A stretch of DNA of 64,000 nt from an uncultured Lactobacillus sp. (GCF_944327175.1 NZ_CALVGT010000017.1:62001-126000), one strand, 5' to 3'. Shown: positions 38,922 to 48,056, counted from the stretch's first letter. Numbers and translations: made by a program. Notes: generated by a model not told the origin, from the letters alone.

Positions 38922-39556
38922 GACTTTTCCTTGCCCTTGTTCTTGGTGAAGATCTTCTGCGCTTCCTTGACCTCATTTCTGATCGAGGACATCTCTTCAT
39001 CCAGCTGGTAAGCAGCTTCCGCCGTCCGCTTGAGCCGCTCTGAAATATCTTCCGGGTAGGCCCCCTGGTACTTGTAGTTCAAGGTGTGCTCAACCGTGGC
39101 CCAGAAATTCATGGCCAGAGTCCGGATCTGGATTTCCGCCAAAAGGCGCTTGGCCCCCTCGGGCAGATAAACCGTGTAGGCCACCACCATATGGTAGGAC
39201 CGGTAGCCGGACGGCTTGGCATTTTGAATATAGTCGCGCTCTTCGACGACCTCCAGGTCATCACGGGCGTGGAGCAGGTCAACGACCCGGTAGATGTCAT
39301 CGACAAACTGGCACATGATCCGGATACCGGCAATGTCCTGCATGTCGGTTTCGATCACGTCCGGGCTGATGACCCGCCGCTGCATTTTCTCTTTAATGGA
39401 GTCGACCGTTTTTACCCGGCCAACCACGAATTCTATTGGCGAATGCTCTCCCTTGGTCAAGAAACTCTGCCGGAGAGCTCTGAATTTAACTTTTAGTTCA
39501 CTTACGGCTTCGTTGTATGGCCATAAAAAAGTATCCCAATCAGTAATCACAGACAT
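38918..39556 (-). CDS. relQ: Small alarmone synthetase RelQ (GTP pyrophosphokinase)
   Basis: A 212-residue single-domain (p)ppGpp synthetase without the hydrolase and TGS/ACT domains of RelA. Conserved parts are VGRVKTVDSIKEKMQRR, DIAGIRIMCQFVDDIY, PKPSGYRSYH-like NAKPSGYRSYHMVV and EIQIRTLAMNFWATVEH. Synthetases of this type are controlled at the transcript level, often by envelope stress. It heads the relQ-nadK-rluD operon. Confidence 0.95.
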   Translation of the reverse strand: MSVITDWDTFLWPYNEAVSELKVKFRALRQSFLTKGEHSPIEFVVGRVKTVDSIKEKMQRRVISPDVIETDMQDIAGIRIMCQFVDDIYRVVDLLHARDDLEVVEERDYIQNAKPSGYRSYHMVVAYTVYLPEGAKRLLAEIQIRTLAMNFWATVEHTLNYKYQGAYPEDISERLKRTAEAAYQLDEEMSSIRNEVKEAQKIFTKNKGKEKS

Positions 39557-39654
39557 TTTCCTTCCATCTCAAACAAATTAATTTTAACATAGATGTTAGC
39601 GAAAGCACCAACGCAAGCTTTTTAATTTTTATCTAACAAAGGAGTCTTTAAAAA

Positions 39655-40263
39655 ATGAGCAAACACCGCGAAATTGAAGCCAAAGTCGCCTTGGACCAGG
39701 CCAGCTATGAAGCGATTGCCGCTGCCTACCCGGTCAAGAGCGACTTCAAACAGAGCAACCACTATTTTGACACCCCGGACAAGCAGCTAAAAGAAGACCA
39801 CAGTGCCCTTAGAATCCGCTGCTTCCAAGACCGGGCCGAGGAAACCATCAAGGTTCCGGTCAAGAAGCTGCAAGAGACTTACCATGAAAGCCTGGAAATC
39901 AATGATGATTTAACCCTGCCTAAAGCCGAGGACTTTTTAAAAAAGGGCCGGCCAAGCCTGACCGGCAATGTCGGCCAGTACCTTCTGGAACATTACCCGG
40001 ACAAGGCTGACCAGCTGGCCCTTTTTTCCTGGAGCAAGACCCGGCGGATCCTTTTAGACGGGCCAAAGGGCTGCGAGCTGACTTTAGACCAGACCAGCTA
40101 CCCAGACGGCTACCAGGACTGGGAGATGGAAATTGAAAATGACTCCCCGGCGGCCATCAAGGAAGCCCTGGCAGAAATCAAGACCCGCTTTAACTTGCCA
40201 GTCAAGTCAGCCAACAACCAGAGCAAGATTGCCCGGGCCAGCCTGCATGCCAAGCAAAAATAG
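39655..40263 (+). CDS. CYTH domain protein (YjbK-like)
   Basis: A 202-residue CYTH/triphosphate tunnel protein. The EIEAKVAL metal-binding motif is at residues 6-13, followed by alternating acidic and basic strands (ALRIRCF, TIKVPVK, WEMEIEND) that line the tunnel. Family members hydrolyse inorganic triphosphate or nucleoside triphosphates. It is divergent from relQ and followed by the yjbH-like gene; the same genes are neighbours in Bacillus. Confidence 0.9.
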   Translation: MSKHREIEAKVALDQASYEAIAAAYPVKSDFKQSNHYFDTPDKQLKEDHSALRIRCFQDRAEETIKVPVKKLQETYHESLEINDDLTLPKAEDFLKKGRPSLTGNVGQYLLEHYPDKADQLALFSWSKTRRILLDGPKGCELTLDQTSYPDGYQDWEMEIENDSPAAIKEALAEIKTRFNLPVKSANNQSKIARASLHAKQK

Positions 40264-40278
40264 CCGAAAGCTTTTCTT

Positions 40279-40307
40279 TTGTTTTCAAGTAAAAGTTTTG
40301 TTAAAGT
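40279..40307 (+). promoter_or_regulatory. Promoter of the yjbH-like gene
   Basis: TTGTTT (40279-40284), 17 bases, TAAAGT (40302-40307), about 30 bases before the ATG with its GGAGG. Confidence 0.5.
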
Positions 40308-40337
40308 AGCAGATGAAGCAAAAATTGGAGGTCGACC

Positions 40338-40982
40338 ATGTTCGAACTGTTTCTGTTTATCAATCCGTTAGGTTTGTCCTGCTACCAGCTTGAAAAACGC
40401 ATCCGGCTATTGGCGGCAAAGCTGCAGCTTGAAATTTCCGTCAATTACATTCCCCTGGTAACCATGGAAGCCATGAAGGCCGACATGGTCAAGCGGAACT
40501 GGAACTTCAACACTTCCATCAATTTAGCCAATTATCACAATGCCTCACTCAGCGCCCAGAGCTTTTACTATGCCGTGCAAATCGCTTATGGCAAGAAGAA
40601 AGCCAGAAGCTTCCTGTTTAAGCTGCAGGAAAGCTTGAGCGACGGCCAGCAGTCTTATTCCCCGGCCTTGGCTGAAGAATTACTGGAAAGCCTAAATATC
40701 AAACCAGAGAAAATTTCATCTACCTTGAATGATGCTTGCCTTAAAGACGTCATTGCCCAGGACCAGCAGCTGGCCCGGAAATTCCAAGTCACTGCCCTGC
40801 CCTCAACTGTGATCTTTGACGACCAGATCGAAGGCAGCGGGCTCTTGATTGACGGCGAATTAAGCGACGACGACCTCCTGCAAATTTTTCAAAATAGCGC
40901 GGACTGCTGCTTTGAACCCTTGATGCAGCTGACGGAGAATGCTCCGCTCTACTATCCGGTCAGCCACCTTCATCTCTTATAG
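40338..40982 (+). CDS. YjbH/SpxH-like DsbA-family adaptor protein
   Basis: A 214-residue thioredoxin-fold protein of the YjbH group. Bacillus YjbH delivers Spx to ClpXP. The N-terminus FINPLGLSCYQLEKRI corresponds to NPLCPECWALEP of Bacillus: the first Cys of the CxxC pair is Gly here and only one Cys remains. The thioredoxin-like FQVTALPSTVIFDDQ segment is present near residue 150. Its likely client, spx, is encoded 2 kb away at 42.8 kb, together with mecA. The stop falls inside the terminator stem. Confidence 0.85.
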   Translation: MFELFLFINPLGLSCYQLEKRIRLLAAKLQLEISVNYIPLVTMEAMKADMVKRNWNFNTSINLANYHNASLSAQSFYYAVQIAYGKKKARSFLFKLQESLSDGQQSYSPALAEELLESLNIKPEKISSTLNDACLKDVIAQDQQLARKFQVTALPSTVIFDDQIEGSGLLIDGELSDDDLLQIFQNSADCCFEPLMQLTENAPLYYPVSHLHLL

Positions 40983-41012
40983 CCAGCCTCTCCTTTAGGG
41001 GCTGGTTTTTTG
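40981..41012 (+). terminator. Terminator after the yjbH-like gene
   Basis: CCAGCCTC / GGGGCTGG stem (one mismatch) with a short loop and TTTTTTT on the plus strand, overlapping the stop codon. Confidence 0.8.
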
Positions 41013-41855
41013 CTGCAAAAATTTCAAGAGCCAGCTTTTCTCCCCCGGCCTGCGCCAAGTTGAAAAAGCTTCCTTGGGCAAAGTAAAGACGGTATAGCCG
41101 GCTAAATACATCAATTCTCCCAGCTTCTGGCCCTGCTTGCTCTTTTCCTTCAGCTGCTGGTCCAGATAGTCCCGCTCTTTGACCCAGTCATCGGCTAAAG
41201 GCGGGGGCAAAAGGGGCTTGAAGTGCCATAAAGCGGCAATCCCTTCCGCGTCCAAGGCGAAGTCCACCTGCCGGTAGAGCAGGGTCCGGCTGACAGGGGC
41301 CTGCCTTATTTGGTACTTCAATCTAATCAAGCCTGCCTCTTGGTGGATTTCCAGATAATAGCTCCCCCAGCACCGGTTTTCCCGGAAAAAGATCAGCTGG
41401 GTCTGCTTTAGCTTTTCCCCTAAAAAATGGCGGCGGCCGACCAGCCAGACATCCTTAATCCCAATCGCCTGGTAAAGGGCATGCCGGTGGGCAAACTCCC
41501 CCTTGCTTAAGGGCGCGCACTGGATCTCAAAGGCCAAAAACGGCGTGGCTAAAACATCAGCCCGTAAGGCTCCGTCAGCCAGCGGCACTTCAGTTTTCGC
41601 ATTTAGGCCCGCCGCGGTCAAGGCGGCTTTGAGAAGCATTTTCCCCTGCCGGTGCTCTTCTTGTTCTCCCAGCCCCCGGTAAGCCTGGTAGTGCTTGAAA
41701 AATGGCTCAGCCTTCTGCGACAAAACCAGGATAACTGGTTTCTGGCAGCGCGGGCAGCGGTAGACTTCCTGGTTGAGATAGGCCGGGTTTTCCCGGACCT
41801 TTCCCGCCTCGCTGACGGCCAGGACCAGTTCTTTATTTAATAAAGCTGCGTACAA
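40995..41855 (-). CDS. coiA: Competence protein CoiA
   Basis: A 286-residue CoiA-family protein. The N-terminal zinc-like pair CPRC (YRCPRCQKPVIL) precedes a restriction-endonuclease-like domain with the RADVL...FEIQCAPLS core (about residues 95-118). CoiA is needed for recombination of imported DNA in streptococci. It starts at TTG with GGGGGA 5 bases upstream, directly behind a promoter motif shared with comFA. The frame is intact. Confidence 0.92.
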   Translation of the reverse strand: MYAALLNKELVLAVSEAGKVRENPAYLNQEVYRCPRCQKPVILVLSQKAEPFFKHYQAYRGLGEQEEHRQGKMLLKAALTAAGLNAKTEVPLADGALRADVLATPFLAFEIQCAPLSKGEFAHRHALYQAIGIKDVWLVGRRHFLGEKLKQTQLIFFRENRCWGSYYLEIHQEAGLIRLKYQIRQAPVSRTLLYRQVDFALDAEGIAALWHFKPLLPPPLADDWVKERDYLDQQLKEKSKQGQKLGELMYLAGYTVFTLPKEAFSTWRRPGEKSWLLKFLQQKTSP

Positions 41856-41860
41856 AATAA

Positions 41861-41890
41861 TCCCCCATTAACTAGTACGCCAAAAAGGGG
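41861..41890 (-). promoter_or_regulatory. Competence-type promoter motif before coiA
   Basis: Minus strand CCCCTTTTTGG-CGTACTAGTTAATGG matches the comFA motif at almost every base (T5GG, GTA(C/T)TAGTTA, TGG) and is placed at the same distance from the start codon. Confidence 0.65.
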
Positions 41891-41914
41891 AGATTTTTTT
41901 AAAAAAGCAAAAAT

Positions 41915-41940
41915 AAAAGGACTCCCGAAGGAGTCCTTAA
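41915..41940 (-). terminator. Terminator after mecA
   Basis: AAGGACTCC / GGAGTCCTT, a 9-bp perfect stem with loop CGAA, followed by TTTATTTTTGC on the minus strand. Confidence 0.9.
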
Positions 41941-41957
41941 ATTATAGTCTGTATTTC

Positions 41958-42707
41958 TTAAGCCCGCTTGCTGGCAAACTGCCGGCGCAAAGCTCCCAGC
42001 GCGTCCTGCTGGAAAAGGCACTGGCCATACTCTTGGGCCTGTTGGAATTCGTCAGCGGACACCTGACGGCCAAATTCATTGGCGATCGCCCAGGCATCAG
42101 CTGGCTTGATTTCCGCGTAATTCTCGTCCATAAAAGCCAGCTTGAGGTAAAACTGCTGCTTGTAGTAGTAGACGCTAGAAGCCAGGTCACTGACCTTGAG
42201 GCTGTCAGCCAAAGCCAGGAGGTCATCAATATCGTCAAAGACTAAAACATGGGTCTCCTGGTAACTCCAGTAGTCCTCGTAGTCTTCATCATCGGTGTTG
42301 CCCAGGTCCTGCATGATCACCGGATCCATCTCAGTGTTGGCGTCATCAGCCGGGTTCAAGTCGGAAAAGGCCCAGTCATCTTCTTCAACCGCTTTCGCCA
42401 TATCGTCTCCGACCCCATTGGCTTCAGGATCAAAGAAGCGCCGCATTTCTTCCGGCAGGTCGCTGTTATTATTCATCTTGGTAATCAAGAGATCGATCCC
42501 GCCATCATTAGGCATGACTTGGAAAGTCACCGGCGCATCGCTGGCAAAGTCATTGTCCTCGTCTACTTCGCGCAGAACTGACAGGAAGAATTCCTGGACT
42601 CTTTCCCGGTTGCCGAGCAAGTCCAGGATCTTTAAGCCCCGCTGGTTCAGATCCTCCCGGGTCATGCTTACGCGGAGCGTGTTCTCATTCACCTTTTCAA
42701 CGCGCAT
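41958..42707 (-). CDS. mecA: Adaptor protein MecA
   Basis: A 249-residue MecA. The N-terminal substrate-binding domain begins MRVEKVNENTLRVSMTREDL; a long acidic linker (about residues 90-140) leads to the C-terminal Clp-binding domain (VLVFDDIDDLLALADSL...SSVYYYKQQFYLKL). MecA delivers ComK, ComX/ComS or Spx-type targets to ClpC in other Firmicutes. AAGGAGG precedes the ATG. It lies between coiA and spx and has its own promoter and terminator. Confidence 0.94.
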   Translation of the reverse strand: MRVEKVNENTLRVSMTREDLNQRGLKILDLLGNRERVQEFFLSVLREVDEDNDFASDAPVTFQVMPNDGGIDLLITKMNNNSDLPEEMRRFFDPEANGVGDDMAKAVEEDDWAFSDLNPADDANTEMDPVIMQDLGNTDDEDYEDYWSYQETHVLVFDDIDDLLALADSLKVSDLASSVYYYKQQFYLKLAFMDENYAEIKPADAWAIANEFGRQVSADEFQQAQEYGQCLFQQDALGALRRQFASKRA

Positions 42708-42734
42708 CTCAATCCCTCCTTTGTGTGTACTGTT

Positions 42735-42762
42735 ATTGTAACCTAAAAAGCTGACAAAGCAA
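42735..42762 (-). promoter_or_regulatory. mecA promoter
   Basis: Minus strand TTGCTT (42757-42762), 16 bases, TACAAT (42735-42740), about 30 bases before the mecA start. The -35 overlaps the end of the spx terminator. Confidence 0.6.
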
Positions 42763-42790
42763 AAGCGTTAGCTTCTAGAAGCCAACGCCT
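42762..42790 (-). terminator. Terminator after spx
   Basis: GCGTTGGCTTC / GAAGCTAACGC (one G-U pair) followed by TTTTGCTTTG on the minus strand, 20 bases past the spx stop. Confidence 0.8.
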
Positions 42791-42809
42791 TCAACTATCT
42801 TTTCTGAAA

Positions 42810-43214
42810 TTATAAATCCTGGTCTGCCAGGCGCTTAGCCCGGGCCATTTCCAGCCGGCGCACGCTGCGCGGCAAGAAGCGGCGGATTTCATCTTCATTG
42901 TAGCCGACCTGCATCCGGCGGTCATCCAAAATAATTGGCCGTCTCAGCAGGCTTGGGTTCTTTTCAATCAAATCGATCAGTTCGTTCATTGAAATATCGT
43001 CCAGATCGATGTTCAGCTCTTGGAAAGCCTTCGACCGCGTTGACACGATTTCTTCCGTGCCTTCTTCAGTCATTCTCAGAACATGAATGATTTCTTCCCG
43101 GTTCAAAGGATCAGAAATAATATTTCTTTCCTTGTAGGGAATATTGTGTTGTTCAAGCCATTGCTTTGCCTTACGGCATGAGGTGCAGCTCGGGGAAACA
43201 TATAAATCTACCAT
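42810..43214 (-). CDS. spx: Transcriptional regulator Spx
   Basis: A 134-residue ArsC-fold regulator that binds the RNA polymerase alpha subunit under thiol stress. The redox switch CTSC (residues 10-13) is intact, as are the Gly of [11 protein letters not shown], which contacts alpha, and [10 protein letters not shown]. Spx is normally kept low by YjbH-ClpXP; genes for YjbH-like and MecA adaptors flank it. The GGAG site is unusually far (14 bases) from the ATG, which may keep translation low. Confidence 0.95.
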   Translation of the reverse strand: MVDLYVSPSCTSCRKAKQWLEQHNIPYKERNIISDPLNREEIIHVLRMTEEGTEEIVSTRSKAFQELNIDLDDISMNELIDLIEKNPSLLRRPIILDDRRMQVGYNEDEIRRFLPRSVRRLEMARAKRLADQDL

Positions 43215-43269
43215 TGTTTGTTACCACGCTCCTTTAACATGAAATTGCATGAACACACATTCGTTACTT

Positions 43270-43298
43270 ACTATATAGTTTAGCATGGATACTTACAA
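43270..43298 (-). promoter_or_regulatory. spx promoter
   Basis: Minus strand TTGTAA (43293-43298), exactly 17 bases, TATAGT (43270-43275). The transcript would have a leader of about 50 bases. Confidence 0.7.
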
Positions 43299-43346
43299 AA
43301 AGGAAGGGGGTAATTGGTTTTCTTTTAAATTTCTTAATTAATCAAG

Positions 43347-43382
43347 CAAAAAAGCGGTCAGCTCACGCTAATCGCTTTTAAT
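43347..43382 (-). terminator. Terminator after ptsI
   Basis: Minus strand AAAAGCGATTAGC / GCTGACCGCTTTT (one mismatch, one G-U) with a 4-base loop and TTTTTTGC, directly past the ptsI stop at 43390. Confidence 0.78.
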
Positions 43383-43389
43383 TTGCTCT

Positions 43390-45117
43390 TTACTTGTCAG
43401 CCATCAAGTTCTTAACCAATTCGATGTTGTCTTCGTTGGTCAATGATTCCTTGGTTGCCTTGTCAGCCAGGCTGGCGAGTTCTTCAGTTGAGAGCTTCTT
43501 CATTTCGTTTCTGATCCGCAGAATTGAAGTTGCGCTCATTGAGTATTCGTCCAAGCCCATGGAAAGCAGGATTGGGAACATAGTTGAGTCACCAGCTGCT
43601 TCACCGCACATCCCGCACCAGATGCCAGCTTCGTGAGCTGAGTCGATCGTGTGCTTGATAAGGCGGAGAACTGACGGGTTGTATGGCTGGTAGAGGTAAG
43701 AAACGTTTTCGTTGCCCCGGTCAGCAGCCATAGTGTATTGGATCAAGTCGTTGGTCCCGATTGAGAAGAAGTCGACTTCCTTAGCAAATTGGTCTGCCAG
43801 AACAGCAGCAGCCGGAACTTCGATCATCATGCCGACTTGCAGGTCGTCGCCAACCTTGACGCCTTCCTTGACCAGCTTGTCCTTTTCTTCAGCCAAAACA
43901 GCCTTAGCTTGGTGAAGTTCGTCCAAAGTACCGATCATTGGGAACATGATCCCCAGCTTGCCGTAAGCTGATGCTCTCAGCAAGGCCCGCAGCTGGGTGC
44001 GGAAGATTTTCTTGTTCTTCAAGGACAGACGAACGGCCCGGATACCCAGGAATGGGTTCATTTCTTCTGGCAGGTCCCAGTAGGACAGGTGCTTGTCGCC
44101 ACCGATGTCCATGGTTCTGATGATAACCTGCTTGCCGTTCATGCCTTCCAGAACCTTCTTGTAGGCTTCAAACTGGTCTTCTTCAGTTGGGAAGTCGTTT
44201 GAGTTCATGTACAAGAATTCAGTTCTGAACAGGCCGACTGCTTCAGCACCGTTTTCCAAAACGCCAGCCAGGTCGTCTGGAGTACCGATGTTGGCAGCGA
44301 TCGTGAAGTGCTTGCCGTCAGCAGTTACTGATGGTTCATCCTTCAACTTCCGCCATTCAGCCTTTTGCTTAGCGAAGTCGTCGCCCTTCTTGCGGTAGTC
44401 AGCCACTTGTTCTTCACTAGGTTCAACAATGGCAACCCCATCCAAACCGTCAGCAATCAGCATTTGGCCGTTTTCTACAGAAGTGGTGATCTTTTCAGTC
44501 CCGACAACAGCTGGGATTTCCAAAGACCGGGCCATGATGGCTGAGTGGGCAGTCCGGCCGCCCAAGTCAGTTACGAAACCCTTAACGTACTTCTTGTTCA
44601 ATTGTGCCGTGTCACTTGGCGTCAAGTCTTCAGCAACCAGAACTACTTCGTGGTCGATGCTTGCCAAGTTAGGCAACTCCTTGCCCAGCAAGTGCGCCAT
44701 GATTCGCTTTGAAACGTCGCGAACGTCAGCGGCACGTTCTTGCATGTAGGCATTGTCAGTCATACTTTGGAAAATAGTAATGAAGTTTTGGGCAACTTCG
44801 TCCAAAGCTGCTTCACTGTTGACAGCATCGCTCTTGATCTTGGCGCTAATCTGACCAGTGAATTCAGGGTCTGACAGGAACATCAAGTGGGCGTCAAAGA
44901 CTTGCGCTTCTTCTTCACCCAAGCTTTCAGCTGCAACCTTGCGGATGCTTTCCAATTCAGCTTGTGATTCGGCAACTGCCTTGTCAAAGCGGGCTACTTC
45001 AGCTTCCGCGTCGGCAACGGACTTCTTTTCAAAAGAAAGGTCCGGTTCGACCAGGAGGTAGGCTGGAGCAACAGCAACGCCGTCACTGGCTGCGATACCC
45101 TTCAAAGTTTCAGTCAT
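43390..45117 (-). CDS. ptsI: PTS enzyme I (phosphoenolpyruvate-protein phosphotransferase)
   Basis: A 575-residue enzyme I. The active His is in [21 protein letters not shown] (about residue 190); PEP-binding segments [16 protein letters not shown] and [16 protein letters not shown] follow, and [11 protein letters not shown] is near the C-terminus. It passes phosphate from PEP to HPr His15. Its ATG shares a base with the ptsH stop (TAATG-type overlap at 45117), so the two are coupled. Confidence 0.98.
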   Translation of the reverse strand: MTETLKGIAASDGVAVAPAYLLVEPDLSFEKKSVADAEAEVARFDKAVAESQAELESIRKVAAESLGEEEAQVFDAHLMFLSDPEFTGQISAKIKSDAVNSEAALDEVAQNFITIFQSMTDNAYMQERAADVRDVSKRIMAHLLGKELPNLASIDHEVVLVAEDLTPSDTAQLNKKYVKGFVTDLGGRTAHSAIMARSLEIPAVVGTEKITTSVENGQMLIADGLDGVAIVEPSEEQVADYRKKGDDFAKQKAEWRKLKDEPSVTADGKHFTIAANIGTPDDLAGVLENGAEAVGLFRTEFLYMNSNDFPTEEDQFEAYKKVLEGMNGKQVIIRTMDIGGDKHLSYWDLPEEMNPFLGIRAVRLSLKNKKIFRTQLRALLRASAYGKLGIMFPMIGTLDELHQAKAVLAEEKDKLVKEGVKVGDDLQVGMMIEVPAAAVLADQFAKEVDFFSIGTNDLIQYTMAADRGNENVSYLYQPYNPSVLRLIKHTIDSAHEAGIWCGMCGEAAGDSTMFPILLSMGLDEYSMSATSILRIRNEMKKLSTEELASLADKATKESLTNEDNIELVKNLMADK

Positions 45118-45383
45118 TATTCAGCCAAACCTTCTTTTGACATAGTTTCAGCAACAGCTGCGATAGCTTCCTTTTCGTCATCGCCTTCAGCGCTGATAGT
45201 TACGTCTGCACCTTGGCCAACACCCAATGACATTACGCCCATAATTGACTTAAGGTTAACTGACTTGCCGTTGTATTCAAGGTTGATGTCTGAACCAAAC
45301 TTTGAAGCAGCTTGTACCAACAAGGTAGCTGGACGAGCGTGAATACCAGTTTCAGCGATAATGTGAAATTCTTTCTTTTCCAT
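45117..45383 (-). CDS. ptsH: Phosphocarrier protein HPr
   Basis: An 88-residue HPr with His15 in GIHARPAT (phosphorylated by enzyme I) and Ser46 in [12 protein letters not shown] (phosphorylated by HPrK, whose gene is at 12-13 kb). P-Ser-HPr is the CcpA corepressor, linking this gene to the cre sites noted in the window. AAAGGAG precedes the ATG. Confidence 0.98.
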   Translation of the reverse strand: MEKKEFHIIAETGIHARPATLLVQAASKFGSDINLEYNGKSVNLKSIMGVMSLGVGQGADVTISAEGDDEKEAIAAVAETMSKEGLAE

Positions 45384-45440
45384 CGTAAATTATCTCCTTT
45401 AAAAATCAAGAATTGGGTACCAAAGTACCGTTTCTCTTAA

Positions 45441-45490
45441 AGAATAACATGTTTTCGAGGTCAATACAACTTAATTTGTAAATGTTTTCA
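45441..45490 (-). promoter_or_regulatory. ptsHI promoter with upstream cre-like site
   Basis: Minus strand TTGTAT (45464-45469), 17 bases, TATTCT (45441-45446). Just upstream, 45477-45490 reads TGTAAATGTTTTCA, 13 of 14 matches to TGNAANCGNTNNCA. A site upstream of -35 could allow CcpA activation, but this is inference. Confidence 0.55.
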
Positions 45491-45691
45491 TTAATACTTG
45501 GGCTTATTCTCTATCGAAGTATAGGTAATAACCCCGCCGCGGCCAGCCCGGCCGGTGATTTTCTTGTTTTTTCCGTAATTGCGCAGGCTTTGCTGGAAGG
45601 CAAAAGCATCTTCCGGGTCCTTCTGCGGGTCGATCTGGTACTCAAGCAAGTCGCCTGAAACCAATTGCTCCAAAATATCAGTATAGTCCAT
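45491..45691 (-). CDS. Small conserved-looking protein, unknown
   Basis: A 66-residue soluble protein: an acidic N-terminal half (MDYTDILEQLVSGDLLEY, DPQKDPEDAFAFQQSL) and a basic Gly-rich end (KNKKITGRAGRGGVI). I recognise no family. An AGGAGG site lies 14 bases before the ATG, which is long, and no better in-frame start is visible. It is 107 bases upstream of ptsH; the stop abuts the cre-like site. An overlapping longer frame on the same strand reads as unlikely protein. Confidence 0.6.
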   Translation of the reverse strand: MDYTDILEQLVSGDLLEYQIDPQKDPEDAFAFQQSLRNYGKNKKITGRAGRGGVITYTSIENKPKY

Positions 45692-45788
45692 ATTAATGTC
45701 ACAAACCTCCTAACCATTATTTTAGCGCAATTTTTTGTCAAAATAAAAGGAAGAAATCTCAAAGGCCGACTATTTTCTCCCCTAAGGC

Positions 45789-45825
45789 TTAGCACTTGAC
45801 TAATCAGAGTGCTAAGCCCTATAAT
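45789..45825 (+). promoter_or_regulatory. clpE promoter overlapped by a CIRCE (HrcA) operator
   Basis: TTAGCACTT - N9 - GAGTGCTAA (45789-45815) matches the CIRCE consensus TTAGCACTC-N9-GAGTGCTAA with one difference. Promoter elements TTGACT (45796-45801) and TATAAT (45820-45825), 18 bases apart, overlap it. HrcA would therefore repress clpE until heat shock. No CtsR-type direct repeat is visible. Confidence 0.88.
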
Positions 45826-45860
45826 TTAGGCAGAACTTTGATGAAAGGCGGTATTTTAAC

Positions 45861-48056
45861 ATGTTGTGTCAAAACTGCCACCAACGGCAGGCCTCGATAC
45901 ATCTTTACACGAAGATCAACGGCCAAAACAAAGAAATCGACTTATGTCAGCAATGCTACCAAGAACTAAGGAACCAACAAGGCAATCAAATGAATAATGA
46001 CAACTTTTTCGGCGACTTTGACGACCTCTTCAACGCTTTGAACGGGCGGTCAAATGGCGCAAACCGTGACAATAACCAAAATCCCGGCGGCCCAACCCCG
46101 GGCTGGGGCGGCAATGGCGGTGGCCAGTCCCTGCTTGACCAGTTCGGGACGGACTTGACCGCTTTGGCCAAGAAGGGCAAGATCGACCCTGTTATCGGCC
46201 GGGACCGGGAAATCGCCCGGGTAATCGAAATCCTCAACCGGCGGACCAAGAACAACCCGGTCCTCATCGGGGAAGCCGGGGTCGGTAAGACCGCGGTTGT
46301 AGAAGGCCTGGCCCAGGACATCGTGGACGGGTCCGTTCCAGCCAAATTGCAAAACAAGCGGATCATCTCCCTCAACATGGTTTCCATGGTGCAAGGGACC
46401 GGGATCCGGGGCCAGTTTGAACAAAGAATGCAGCAGCTGGTCAAGGAACTGCAAAGCCAGCCGGACATCATCCTCTTTATCGATGAAATCCATCAAATCG
46501 TCGGCGCCGGCAATTCTGAGGGCGGCATGGACGCCGGCAACATCATCAAGCCAGCTCTGGCCAGAGGCGAGCTGCAGTTAGTCGGGGCCACGACCATCAA
46601 GGAATTCCGGGAAATCGAAAAGGACTCCGCCCTGGCCCGGCGTTTCCAGCCAGTTGAAGTCAAGGAACCAAGCATCGACGAGACGATCAAGATTCTTAAG
46701 GGGATCCAGAAGCGCTACGAGGACTACCACCACGTCAAATACACTGACGACGCCATCGAAGCCGCTGTCAAGCTGTCTGCACGCTACATCCAGGACCGCT
46801 TCCTGCCAGACAAGGCCATCGACCTTCTAGACGAAGCCGGGTCAAGAATGAACCTAACCATTCCTTACATCGACAAGGAAAAGATCCAGGAAAGAATCGA
46901 CGCGGCTGAGAAGCTCAAGCAGGACGCCTTGAAGAACGAAGACTACGAAAAAGCTGCCTACTACCGCGACCAGATTGAAAAATACGAAAAGCTGAAGGAC
47001 CAAAACGTTGACCCGGACAAGAGCCCGACCATTACGGCCAAGGTCATGGACAAGATCGTCGAAGAAAAGACCAACATCCCGGTCGGCGACATCCAGGCCC
47101 AGGAAGAAAACCAGCTGGCCAACCTGGCCAGCGACCTCAAGGCCAAGGTCATCGGCCAGGACGAGGCCGTTGACAAGGTAGCCCGGGCTATCAGAAGAAA
47201 CCGAATCGGCTTCAACAAGTCCGGCCGGCCAATCGGCTCCTTCCTCTTTGTCGGCCCGACCGGGGTCGGCAAGACCGAGCTGGCCAAGCAGCTGGCCTTG
47301 AAGATGTTCGGCAGCGAAGACGCCATGATCCGCTTCGACATGTCCGAATTCATGGAGCAATACTCCGTCTCCAAATTAATCGGGTCTGCCCCGGGCTATG
47401 TCGGCTATGAAGAAGCCGGGCAATTGACCGAACGGGTCCGCCACAACCCTTACAGCTTGATCCTTCTGGATGAAGTTGAAAAGGCCCACCCAGATGTTTT
47501 GAACCTCTTTTTGCAGATTCTTGACGATGGCCGCTTGACTGATTCACAAGGGCGGACTGTTTCCTTCAAGGACACGATCATCATCATGACCTCAAACGCC
47601 GGCCAGGGGATCAAGACGGCCAGCGTGGGCTTCGCGGCAGAAAACAACAAGAATGAAGCTGAAGAAACACGCAAGGTGATGAGCCAGTACTTCAAGCCGG
47701 AATTCTTGAACCGCTTTGACGACATCATCCAGTTCCACCCATTGACCAAGGGCAACCTCCTGCAGATCGTCAACCTCCTTTTAGGCAAGACCAACGCCAT
47801 GGTCAGCGACCAGGGCCTGCACATCACGGTTACCGACGCGGCCAAGGACAAACTGGTTGAAGAAGGCTACGATCCAGAAATGGGCGCTCGTCCGCTTCGC
47901 CGGGTAATCCAGGAAGAAATTGAAGACAAGGTGGCCGACTACAAGCTGGACCACACTGAAGCCAAGCAATTAGTGGCTGACTTAAAGGACGGGGAAATCA
48001 CGATTTCCGAAGAAGTTCCTGCCCTGCCAACCGCTGAAACTAGCGAAGAAAAATAA
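45861..48056 (+). CDS. clpE: ATP-dependent Clp protease ATP-binding subunit ClpE
   Basis: A 731-residue Hsp100 protein. The N-terminal four-cysteine zinc finger (CQNC...CQQC) and a Asn/Gly-rich linker mark ClpE; AAA-1 has [13 protein letters not shown], a UVR-type coiled segment follows ([20 protein letters not shown]), AAA-2 has [15 protein letters not shown] and the sensor ARPLRRVIQ. It unfolds misfolded proteins for ClpP. GAAAGGCGG precedes the ATG. Control is by the CIRCE operator upstream, and a terminator ends the unit. Confidence 0.97.
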   Translation: MLCQNCHQRQASIHLYTKINGQNKEIDLCQQCYQELRNQQGNQMNNDNFFGDFDDLFNALNGRSNGANRDNNQNPGGPTPGWGGNGGGQSLLDQFGTDLTALAKKGKIDPVIGRDREIARVIEILNRRTKNNPVLIGEAGVGKTAVVEGLAQDIVDGSVPAKLQNKRIISLNMVSMVQGTGIRGQFEQRMQQLVKELQSQPDIILFIDEIHQIVGAGNSEGGMDAGNIIKPALARGELQLVGATTIKEFREIEKDSALARRFQPVEVKEPSIDETIKILKGIQKRYEDYHHVKYTDDAIEAAVKLSARYIQDRFLPDKAIDLLDEAGSRMNLTIPYIDKEKIQERIDAAEKLKQDALKNEDYEKAAYYRDQIEKYEKLKDQNVDPDKSPTITAKVMDKIVEEKTNIPVGDIQAQEENQLANLASDLKAKVIGQDEAVDKVARAIRRNRIGFNKSGRPIGSFLFVGPTGVGKTELAKQLALKMFGSEDAMIRFDMSEFMEQYSVSKLIGSAPGYVGYEEAGQLTERVRHNPYSLILLDEVEKAHPDVLNLFLQILDDGRLTDSQGRTVSFKDTIIIMTSNAGQGIKTASVGFAAENNKNEAEETRKVMSQYFKPEFLNRFDDIIQFHPLTKGNLLQIVNLLLGKTNAMVSDQGLHITVTDAAKDKLVEEGYDPEMGARPLRRVIQEEIEDKVADYKLDHTEAKQLVADLKDGEITISEEVPALPTAETSEEK

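Noticed and set aside
45511..45795. A 94-residue open frame overlapping the small gene before ptsH.
   Set aside because: Its composition is implausible, it has no ribosome site, and the overlapping 66-residue frame has normal codon use.
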